Shown here: positions 6,289 through 11,289 of the stretch, piece by piece | How the letters are laid out: the number at the start of each line of letters is the position of its first letter | Position numbering within the stretch: position 1 is the first letter of the stretch | Source of the DNA: an uncultured Lachnospiraceae bacterium | GTDB taxonomy: Bacteria; Bacillota_A; Clostridia; Lachnospirales; Lachnospiraceae | NCBI GenBank assembly: GCA_902795715.1 | Contig: CADBME010000045.1 | Coordinates: forward strand, 1-11,289 | Reading direction: 5' to 3' | DNA: 11,289 bases | Notes under the pieces: generated by a model | Told to the model about the DNA's origin: nothing | The model's input: the letters and a program-made list of their open reading frames with translations, nothing else | Database searches by the model: none | Translations under genes and position numbers: made by a program

Positions 6289-7929
6289 ATGGGGAAAAGA
6301 TTACTTGCTGTTTTCCTTGCCGCTGTAATGGCAGTCGCTCTGGCTGCATGCGGAAGCTCAGGTGCTTCCGGTGACAGCACCGGTGCTGCAGCAGGGGGAG
6401 AAAAGGAACTGAAAGTTCAGATCGGACCGAATCCTGAGACGATTGATCCTGCTCTGAACAGTGCTGTTGACGGAGGCAATATGCTTCTTCACGCTTTTGA
6501 GTGTCTTCTTACCGTAGATCAGGATGGAGCTCTTCAGCCGGGATCTGCTGAAAAATGGGAGACATCCGATGATGGTCTCAAGTGGACATTCCACCTGAGA
6601 GACGGACTGAAATGGTCTGACGGATCTGACTTGACTGCTGAGGACTTCGTATACAGCTGGAAACGTGTCTGCGATCCTGCTGTTGCAGCTCCTTATGCAG
6701 AGACCGTACTTGGTATGGTAAAAGGATATGACAAGGCAATCGAAGGGGATCTGGATGCTCTGGCTGTTACAGCACCGGATGCAAAGACCCTCGAGGTTGA
6801 GATGACTGCACCGTGTTCATTCTTCGGAGAGCTTGCCGCATTTGCTACCTTAAGCCCGGTACAGCAGAAGACCATCGAAGATAACGGCGATGCATGGGCC
6901 ACCTCACCGGAGACCTATGTCAGCAACGGACCCTTCTACATGACTGAATGGGAGCAGGGTTCCCATATCACTTTCAGCAAAAACCCCAATTACTGGAACA
7001 AGGATGCTATCAAACTTGACAAGCTGACTTTCGTTCTTATTGAGGATGCCAATGCTGCTTACAGCGCTTACCAGACTGGTGAAGTTTCCTTCATCAAAGA
7101 CGTACCCACAGAGGAGATTCCCAGCCTTGAAGGAAATGAAGAATTCCATGTGGATCCTATTATCGGAACCTACTACCTGAATCTTAACTGTGAAAAAGAC
7201 ATGTTTAAGGATGCCAAGGTACGTAAGGCTCTGAGTCTGGCTATTGACCGTAAATATGTTGCCGAGACAATCATGCAGGGTACTTACAGCCCGGCCGGAA
7301 GCTTTATCGGACCAGGCTGGCAGGACACCGACGGAAGTGAATTCGAGAAAAAAGCCAACGGTGGCAAGCCCTATATCGACATCGATAACTATGAGGCAAA
7401 CCTGGAAGAAGCCAAGAAGCTTCTTGCCGAAGCAGGATATCCTGATGGCAAAGGCTTCCCGCAGATCACTTACTCTACCAATGACAGCGGTTATCATAAA
7501 CCGGTAGCTGAGTACCTCCAGGATGCCTGGGGCAAGCTTGGAATTAAGGTTAAGATCGACACTGTAGAGTGGGCTTCCTTCACTCCTATGCGTCGTAACG
7601 GTGAATACGATACAGCAAGAAACGGCTGGGTTGGCGATTACAGCGATCCCTCCAACATGCTTGACCTTCTCTATTCCACAAACGGAAACAATGACGGAAA
7701 ATTCAAGAATGCTGACTATGACAAGGCAATGGAAGAGTCCAGAGCTACTGTAGATCCTGAGAAGCGTTCCGCTGCCCTTCACAAGGCTGAAGACATTCTT
7801 ATGGAAGAAGCAGGTTGTGTTCCGGTTGCATACTACAACGACTTCTATCTGCAGAGCCCCAAGATCCAGGGAATGTGGCATTCCGCAACAGGATACTGGT
7901 ACTTCATGTATGCAGATATCGCAGAATAG
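6289..7929 (+). CDS. oppA: Oligopeptide-binding lipoprotein OppA (solute-binding protein family 5)
   Basis: Receptor of the importer. It captures peptides outside the membrane and delivers them to OppBC. Residues 1-21 form a lipoprotein signal: basic start MGKR, a hydrophobic core, and lipobox LAAC with the lipid-modified Cys at 21. A Ser/Gly/Ala-rich linker follows. The mature part shows family 5 features: IGPNPETIDPAL, then WETSDDGLKWTFHLRDGLKWSDG, LTAEDFVYSWKRV, FYMTEWEQGSHI with KNPNYWN, and KVRKALSLAIDRKYV. The 546-residue length is typical of OppA. AAAGGAGGAG at 6273-6282 sits just before ATG 6289. The gene lies last in the operon, 92 bases after oppF, and a strong terminator follows. 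The ligand cannot be deduced. Peptides are most likely, given the OppA-like motifs and the OppBCDF partners. Confidence 0.95.
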   Translation: MGKRLLAVFLAAVMAVALAACGSSGASGDSTGAAAGGEKELKVQIGPNPETIDPALNSAVDGGNMLLHAFECLLTVDQDGALQPGSAEKWETSDDGLKWTFHLRDGLKWSDGSDLTAEDFVYSWKRVCDPAVAAPYAETVLGMVKGYDKAIEGDLDALAVTAPDAKTLEVEMTAPCSFFGELAAFATLSPVQQKTIEDNGDAWATSPETYVSNGPFYMTEWEQGSHITFSKNPNYWNKDAIKLDKLTFVLIEDANAAYSAYQTGEVSFIKDVPTEEIPSLEGNEEFHVDPIIGTYYLNLNCEKDMFKDAKVRKALSLAIDRKYVAETIMQGTYSPAGSFIGPGWQDTDGSEFEKKANGGKPYIDIDNYEANLEEAKKLLAEAGYPDGKGFPQITYSTNDSGYHKPVAEYLQDAWGKLGIKVKIDTVEWASFTPMRRNGEYDTARNGWVGDYSDPSNMLDLLYSTNGNNDGKFKNADYDKAMEESRATVDPEKRSAALHKAEDILMEEAGCVPVAYYNDFYLQSPKIQGMWHSATGYWYFMYADIAE

Positions 7930-7975
7930 TATTTAATTAAAATAAAATAGTATTTTGCATATTTCCAAAAAATGC

Positions 7976-8019
7976 ATGCCGGCAGTGATCTACTTACAAG
8001 ATGCTGCCGGCATCTTTTT
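7976..8019 (+). terminator. Intrinsic terminator of the opp operon
   Basis: ATGCCGGCAG at 7976-7985 pairs perfectly over 10 bases with CTGCCGGCAT at 8004-8013, across an 18-base loop. It is followed by CTTTTTG with five T at 8015-8019. Stem, GC content and T-run all fit rho-independent termination 47 bases after the oppA stop. Confidence 0.88.
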
Positions 8020-8050
8020 GTATATAGTAAAGAATCAGAAACCACAGGAT

Positions 8051-8079
8051 TTGTGAATTAAGACCTCCTATAGTATCAT
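8051..8079 (+). promoter_or_regulatory. Candidate promoter of the membrane protein-aldolase unit
   Basis: TTGTGA at 8051-8056 and TATCAT at 8074-8079 are separated by 17 bases, with 4 of 6 and 5 of 6 matches to the sigma-A consensus. The site lies between the opp terminator and the next gene, where a promoter is expected. Alternative -10 choices nearby (TATAGT at 8069) give poor spacing. Confidence 0.4.
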
Positions 8080-8119
8080 TGTTCCGGCACTGGATTAAGA
8101 TGAAAAAAAGGAGGCTGCT

Positions 8120-8899
8120 ATGATAGATTCCAAGAAGATTATGCAGGTTTCAGTCATTTTTGTACTTGCTTTCGTGTCAATTTTCGGTGTTTCCAAGTAC
8201 ACCTCAGAACCTTCTCATTATCAGAAAACCATCAAGAGTCTGGAAGAAAAAAAGATTACGGTAGCCCAGCTTACCGCAGCCTCCACAGGAGCTGCAGCGG
8301 CCATTACCCTGCTGCCGGGAGATGCCGGAACACCCATCGCGGATAAACTGGCTGATTTGAGCGGATACTTTGTAATCATACTGGCAGCAATCTATCTGGA
8401 GAAGGTTCTGACAACTGTCACAGGACATCTGGCCTTTACCTACATCATTCCATTTGCTTGCTTTATCCTTATCCTGGGTATATTATTAAAAAGAGATCAG
8501 TGGAAACAGGCTGCCTACCGGATTATTGCCTTTGCACTTGTACTTTTTATGCTGATTCCGGCAAGCGTATCTATTTCCAATTTGATTGAGAAAACACATG
8601 GCTATTCCGTACAGCAGACAATCGAAGATGCCAATGCAGCTTCTCAGGAACTTGAAGAGAATTCAGATGAAGAAGATGAAAATGCATTTGACCAGTTCGT
8701 CAATAAGGTAAAAAACGGAGTAACCGGTGAACTGGAGAAATTTGAGGCCCTTCTCAGCAGCTTCATCGATTCTATTGCCATGCTGATCGTGACTACCTGT
8801 GTGATTCCCATTGGAGTCCTTCTGGTCATGATCATGGTGATTAAACAGTTCTTTGCTGCAGGGCCGGCAAACAGTTTCAGGGAAAAGGAGCAACAATGA
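8120..8899 (+). CDS. Multi-pass membrane protein of unknown function
   Basis: I do not recognise a named family. The 259-residue protein has an N-terminal hydrophobic helix (about 8-25) and further likely membrane helices near 83-101, 104-123, 131-153 and 217-241. The segment 54-82, with TGAAAAITLLPGDAGTPIAD then KLADLSG, looks like a conserved motif rather than random membrane sequence. Between the fourth and fifth helices is a strongly acidic stretch around 177-187 (ELEENSDEEDE), followed by an amphipathic, possibly coiled-coil helix. The C-terminus is short and charged. AAGGAGG at 8108-8114, five bases before ATG 8120, strongly supports the start. Its stop overlaps the aldolase-like gene by ATGA, so the two are translationally coupled. 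A functional link to the enzyme, for example transport or signalling, is only a guess. Confidence 0.85.
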   Translation: MIDSKKIMQVSVIFVLAFVSIFGVSKYTSEPSHYQKTIKSLEEKKITVAQLTAASTGAAAAITLLPGDAGTPIADKLADLSGYFVIILAAIYLEKVLTTVTGHLAFTYIIPFACFILILGILLKRDQWKQAAYRIIAFALVLFMLIPASVSISNLIEKTHGYSVQQTIEDANAASQELEENSDEEDENAFDQFVNKVKNGVTGELEKFEALLSSFIDSIAMLIVTTCVIPIGVLLVMIMVIKQFFAAGPANSFREKEQQ

Positions 8900-9945
8900 T
8901 ATCATTTGAAAGTGACTATATAGCCGGAGCCCATCCGGAAATACTTAAAGATCTGATGAAGACGAACATGGAAGCTCTGACCGGTTATGGAACGGATATC
9001 TATTCAGAGAGGGCTAAAAAGAAAATCAGAAAAGCAATTGGCATGGAAGATGCACAAGTAGAATTCCTGATGGGAGGAACCCAGACCAACATGGTGGTCA
9101 TTTCCACCATGCTTGCAGATTATGAGGGGGTTATCGCCGCCCAAACCGGCCATGTGGCACTTCACGAAGCAGGAGCTATCGAGTTCACAAGTCATGAGGT
9201 CCTGACCCTGCCTCACAAGGATGGGAAAATCCAGGCGGCAGTATTGGGAAAATATCTTTATGATTATTATCAGGACGGCAACCATGAACATATGACCTTT
9301 CCGGGCATGGTTTATATTTCCCATCCCACGGAATACGGTACCTTATACAGCAAAAAGGAACTGGAAGAAATAGCTGACCTCTGCCGTCAATACAAGATGC
9401 CTCTCTTTCTGGACGGGGCCCGTCTGGGCTACGGCCTCATGAGCCGGGAGACAGACCTGACCCTCCATGATATCGCCAGTCTCTGTGACGTCTTTTATAT
9501 TGGAGGGACAAAGGTTGGCGCCCTGTGTGGAGAGGCCGTAGTATTTACCAGAGGAAACAGACCCAGACATTTTATGACCTCCGTAAAGAAGAGAGGAGCC
9601 CTCCTTGCCAAGGGACGTCTGATGGGCATCCAGTTTGACAGGCTTTTTACCGACAATCTTTATTTTGACATCAGCCGGCATGCCATCGAGATGGCGGAGA
9701 CCATGAAAGGAATCTTCCGGATCCATGGGCTGAAAATGTACCTGGAATCCCCTACAAACCAGCAGTTTCTCATCCTGGAAAACAGGCAGATGGAAGAGCT
9801 GGCTAAAGAAATTGCCTTTAGTTTCTGGGAAAAATATGATGAAGATCATACCGTAGTCAGGCTGGCCACCAGCTGGTCAACGACAGAGGAAGACCTGGAA
9901 AAGCTCGACCAGGTTTTGAAAGAGATAGAAGAGAATAGACGATGA
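8896..9945 (+). CDS. PLP-dependent low-specificity threonine aldolase-like enzyme
   Basis: A fold-type I PLP enzyme of the beta-eliminating lyase/threonine aldolase group, which typically splits L-threonine or allo-threonine to glycine and acetaldehyde. Supporting residues: the N-terminal DYIAGAHPEIL and NMEALTGYGTD region; GGTQTN at 60-65 for phosphate binding; His 86 in TGHVALHEAGA, the expected ring-stacking position; Asp 173 and Arg 176 in FLDGARLGYG; and Schiff-base Lys 206 in YIGGTKVGALCGEA. The 349-residue length fits the family. AAAAGGAG at 8883-8890, five bases before ATG 8896, supports the start, which overlaps the stop of the membrane protein gene. The exact substrate is uncertain, because relatives act on threonine, phenylserine and other beta-hydroxy amino acids. 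The gene ends two bases from the convergent HTH gene, and I see no terminator between them. Confidence 0.9.
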   Translation: MISFESDYIAGAHPEILKDLMKTNMEALTGYGTDIYSERAKKKIRKAIGMEDAQVEFLMGGTQTNMVVISTMLADYEGVIAAQTGHVALHEAGAIEFTSHEVLTLPHKDGKIQAAVLGKYLYDYYQDGNHEHMTFPGMVYISHPTEYGTLYSKKELEEIADLCRQYKMPLFLDGARLGYGLMSRETDLTLHDIASLCDVFYIGGTKVGALCGEAVVFTRGNRPRHFMTSVKKRGALLAKGRLMGIQFDRLFTDNLYFDISRHAIEMAETMKGIFRIHGLKMYLESPTNQQFLILENRQMEELAKEIAFSFWEKYDEDHTVVRLATSWSTTEEDLEKLDQVLKEIEENRR

Positions 9946-9947
9946 CC

Positions 9948-10319
9948 TTATCGGATGGGCTCGAAACCCTTCTGATCAAGGTACATGTTCAGATCACTGA
10001 TATTGTAGACCTGATTATGAATACACAGAATAATAGCAGCATCACGGGGGTCCTTGGGATAGAGGATCCCTTCTTTTGCTATTTCAAGAGCTCTCTGGAT
10101 CTCATGGAAGGTCATACGGGCAGAAAGACAGAGGGCAAGGATCTTATCTCGTGAGGGTTTGCGAAGACCACTCAAAATCTGATAACCGTAGGTTCTGTAA
10201 AGCAGACTGTTTTTTACCAGATCTTTTTTGGACAGGTCATGACGATCCATGTAATCTGCAAAATAGGAAGAGATGGGAACAGGGGCTGTCGCAATAAAGC
10301 GGCAGCCTCTGCTGCGCAA
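9948..10319 (-). CDS. Small XRE-like helix-turn-helix protein, N-terminus doubtful
   Basis: The 123-residue reading frame contains a probable HTH fold: SYFADYMDRHDLSKKDLVKNS near 18-38, RTYGYQILSGLRKPSRDKIL at 42-61 (the likely recognition region) and a following helix FHEIQRALEIA. A C-terminal part with YPKDPRDAAIILCIHN follows. From memory, this pattern occurs in XRE-like proteins of Clostridia that have more sequence before the HTH. Here the first residues are abnormal. The only upstream start is a TTG at 10317-10319, three codons after a TGA (10326-10328), with no clear ribosome binding site, and residues 3-14 are encoded by a strong palindrome. The next Met, at 24, would cut into the first helix. 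The gene may therefore be truncated, use an unusual start, or be a remnant. The 3' end lies 2 bases from the aldolase stop. Confidence 0.6.
   Translation of the reverse strand: MRSRGCRFIATAPVPISSYFADYMDRHDLSKKDLVKNSLLYRTYGYQILSGLRKPSRDKILALCLSARMTFHEIQRALEIAKEGILYPKDPRDAAIILCIHNQVYNISDLNMYLDQKGFEPIR
10280..10311. repeat. Strong palindrome at the 5' end of the HTH gene
   Basis: CAGGGGCTGTCGC at 10280-10292 pairs with GCGGCAGCCTCTG at 10299-10311 over a 6-base loop (AATAAA), giving 13 pairs including two G-T wobbles. No T-run follows on either strand, so it does not look like a terminator. It resembles a dispersed REP-like palindrome or the remnant end of a mobile element, but a second copy is not present in this window. 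Confidence 0.6.
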
Positions 10320-10373
10320 TCGGCTTCAGAGAAATCCCTTAATTATCATTAAATATGAGAAAAAGTGACATAA

Positions 10374-10396
10374 AAATATTAATATTTGTTGAACAA
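10374..10396. repeat. Two adjacent AT-rich dyads before the orphan gene
   Basis: AAATATTAATATTT (10374-10387) is a perfect 14-base palindrome. It runs directly into TTGTT-G-AACAA (10386-10396), a perfect 5+5 dyad that overlaps the -35 of the candidate promoter at 10389. Such dyads at a promoter could bind a dimeric regulator, but AT-rich palindromes also arise by chance. Confidence 0.4.
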
Positions 10397-10417
10397 GCTC
10401 TCATTTTACAGTATTAT
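10389..10417 (+). promoter_or_regulatory. Candidate promoter of the 144-residue orphan gene
   Basis: TTGAAC at 10389-10394 and TATTAT at 10412-10417 are 17 bases apart, matching 4 of 6 and 5 of 6 consensus positions. The site lies in the AT-rich divergent gap and would give a leader of roughly 110 bases before the main start at 10532. That leader includes the short upstream ORF. Confidence 0.5.
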
Positions 10418-10470
10418 TATTATAGTTTATTTTAAGGATTAACTATTTGGAAAGAGGAGCAGCCTTAATC

Positions 10471-10496
10471 ATGATGATAGAGTATTATGATGATAG
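10471..10496 (+). repeat. 10-base direct repeat with 16-base period
   Basis: ATGATGATAG occurs at 10471-10480 and again at 10487-10496, separated by AGTATT. The overlapping word TATTATGATGAT occurs at 10483-10494 and again at 10553-10564 inside the orphan gene. Together they look like small tandem duplications around the translation start. Confidence 0.6.
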
Positions 10497-10518
10497 TCCG
10501 TCTTTTCAGACTGTATAA
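10471..10518 (+). CDS. 15-codon upstream ORF in the orphan gene leader
   Basis: A short frame MMIEYYDDSPSFQTV ends at TAA 10516-10518, 13 bases before the main start. AGAGGAG at 10453-10459 lies 11 bases upstream of the first ATG, a good sequence at slightly long spacing. It could be a leader peptide that couples translation to the main gene. Its IEYYDD resembles the IIYYDD near the main protein start, and the shared 12-base TATTATGATGAT suggests local duplication rather than a designed leader. Confidence 0.35.
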   Translation: MMIEYYDDSPSFQTV

Positions 10519-10531
10519 TGAGGTAGAGATT

Positions 10532-10966
10532 ATGATATCCGACCAAATAATATATTATGATGATGAATTCATCAAAATGTTTGAGAAAATGAAAGATGTA
10601 ATCGCCATAGGGGATAAATCATATCTGCACAAGTTTTTAATTGATAATTTGGGCTATATTTTTTCCTTCTTCCAGTACTATGCAAATGAGATTGCTGAAG
10701 GAAATGCGCGGGATTTTGAAGAGGCTGATGATGAGACGAAACTCGAGTTGATGAGGCCTCTTTCCTACAGACAATATCGGATGATAGAGAGATCCTTTTC
10801 TATCTGGAAAGGAGACGAAGAGGAGGTCATCAGTTCCATCTGGGATTTCCTGCATGATTACGGCCGGATCTATGATAAAAAAGTCATGAGTTCGGCTGAA
10901 GTAAGTGCCTGTTCTCTGATACTTGAGCAGGTTTATTCCTGCCTTACAAGAGAATATGAAGATTAG
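10532..10966 (+). CDS. Acidic hypothetical protein, 144 residues
   Basis: I do not recognise this protein. From the ATG at 10532 it is 144 residues, acidic, apparently soluble and rich in helix-forming stretches. It begins MISDQIIYYDDEFIKMFEKM. It contains aromatic-rich segments such as NLGYIFSFFQYYANEIAEG and LSYRQYRMIERSFSIW, then an acidic KGDEEEVISSIWDFLHDYG, and ends EQVYSCLTREYED. No signal peptide, membrane helix or catalytic motif is evident. The start at 10532 is preferred because GAGG at 10520-10523 lies eight bases upstream. A longer version from ATG 10487 adds 15 residues but lacks a well-placed binding site. The gene stands alone, with its own candidate promoter and a strong terminator, and faces away from the HTH gene. 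Its role cannot be inferred. Confidence 0.75.
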   Translation: MISDQIIYYDDEFIKMFEKMKDVIAIGDKSYLHKFLIDNLGYIFSFFQYYANEIAEGNARDFEEADDETKLELMRPLSYRQYRMIERSFSIWKGDEEEVISSIWDFLHDYGRIYDKKVMSSAEVSACSLILEQVYSCLTREYED

Positions 10967-10974
10967 TGAAAATG

Positions 10975-11019
10975 AGCGATCCGCACCACCATCGTACATG
11001 GTAATGCGGATCGCTTTTT
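10975..11019 (+). terminator. Intrinsic terminator of the orphan gene
   Basis: AGCGATCCGCA (10975-10985) pairs perfectly over 11 bases with TGCGGATCGCT (11005-11015). Inside it, ACCAT (10988-10992) pairs with ATGGT (10998-11002) around CGTAC. Five T follow at 11015-11019. It begins 9 bases after the stop codon. On the other strand it is followed only by CATTTTC, so it is at best a weak terminator for the convergent PepSY gene. Confidence 0.88.
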
Positions 11020-11099
11020 GCTTATCTTTTTTTTATTTTCTTGTGCATTCCTCCCTCCGGGAATAAGCGGATTATCGGGTTTGCTGACTGACGGTTTTC

Positions 11100-11289
11100 C
11101 TAGTCATCAATCTCTGCTTCATGTTCAAGGATCTTACCGCCTTTTACTGCGATGTCGTAATTGTATTCTTTACTCCCTACATGGAATTCGACTTCGTACT
11201 TGTTGACCCCATCATCATAATCCTGGTGGACTTCTGAATAAGAGATGTCTTTTTTGGAAATACCGGCATCCTTCAATGCGATATCAAGA
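11100..11289 (-). CDS. PepSY-like domain protein, C-terminal end (5' partial)
   Basis: Translating the minus strand from the window edge gives 62 residues with no stop until TAG at 11100-11102. The sequence starts LDIALKDAGISKKDI and then SYSEVHQDYDDGVNKYEVEF. It continues HVGSKEYNYDIAVKGGKILE and ends HEAEIDD. This matches the PepSY pattern: a helix with ALKDAGI, a strand with an acidic DYDDG turn, KYEVEFHVGSKEYNYDI and a final GKILEHE. PepSY domains occur in extracellular or membrane-anchored proteins and often act as protease-inhibitory or regulatory modules. The N-terminal part, including any signal peptide, other PepSY copies and the start, lies outside the window. The gene is convergent with the orphan gene. 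It contains no start codon in view, so it is easily overlooked. Confidence 0.85.
   Translation of the reverse strand, partial: LDIALKDAGISKKDISYSEVHQDYDDGVNKYEVEFHVGSKEYNYDIAVKGGKILEHEAEIDD

Noticed and set aside
10281..10319. Insertion sequence end at the palindrome
   Set aside because: The GGGGCTGTCGC start resembles some IS terminal repeats, but there is no transposase, no second end and no target duplication in the window, so only a palindrome is reported.
11020..11099. Terminator for the minus-strand PepSY gene
   Set aside because: ATTCC and GGAAT (11046-11063 region) can pair weakly, but read on the minus strand they are followed by A-rich rather than T-rich sequence, so intrinsic termination is not supported.

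Overview
The window looks like a chromosomal segment of a low-to-mid GC Gram-positive bacterium of the class Clostridia, most likely Lachnospiraceae. This is inferred from strong AGGAGG-type ribosome binding sites before almost every gene, a lipoprotein-type peptide-binding protein, the polA-coaE linkage, and the protein styles. No database search was possible, so the genus is not assigned.

Layout. (1) 1-2040, + strand: the 3' end of polA (DNA polymerase I, polymerase domain), coaE (dephospho-CoA kinase) and a small flavodoxin-like protein that overlaps coaE by ATGA. (2) 2041-8019, + strand: an oligopeptide ABC importer in the order oppB-oppC-oppD-oppF-oppA. A well-formed sigma-A-type promoter (TTGATA-17-TATAAT) drives it and a clear intrinsic terminator (7976-8019) closes it. 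OppB and OppC form the membrane channel, OppD and OppF the ATPase pair, and OppA is the lipid-anchored receptor. oppF carries an in-frame TAA between the D-loop and the H-switch, so it reads as two ORFs in the same frame. (3) 8051-9945, + strand: a two-gene unit of an unrecognised multi-pass membrane protein and a PLP-dependent threonine aldolase-like enzyme, again overlapping by ATGA. (4) 9948-10319, - strand: a small HTH (XRE-like) protein convergent with the aldolase, 2 bases apart. Its first residues are encoded by a strong palindrome and its N-terminus looks abnormal. (5) 10320-11019, + strand: a 212-base AT-rich region with dyads, a candidate promoter, direct repeats and a 15-codon upstream ORF, then an unrecognised acidic 144-residue protein with its own strong terminator. 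(6) 11100-11289, - strand: the C-terminal end of a PepSY-like domain protein that runs out of the window.

Most of the window is ordinary core metabolism and transport. The points that merit a second look are the oppF nonsense codon, the hairpin pair between oppF and oppA, the palindrome at the start of the HTH gene, and the repeat and uORF leader of the 144-residue orphan. I see no CRISPR array, tRNA, rRNA, complete insertion sequence or defence system.
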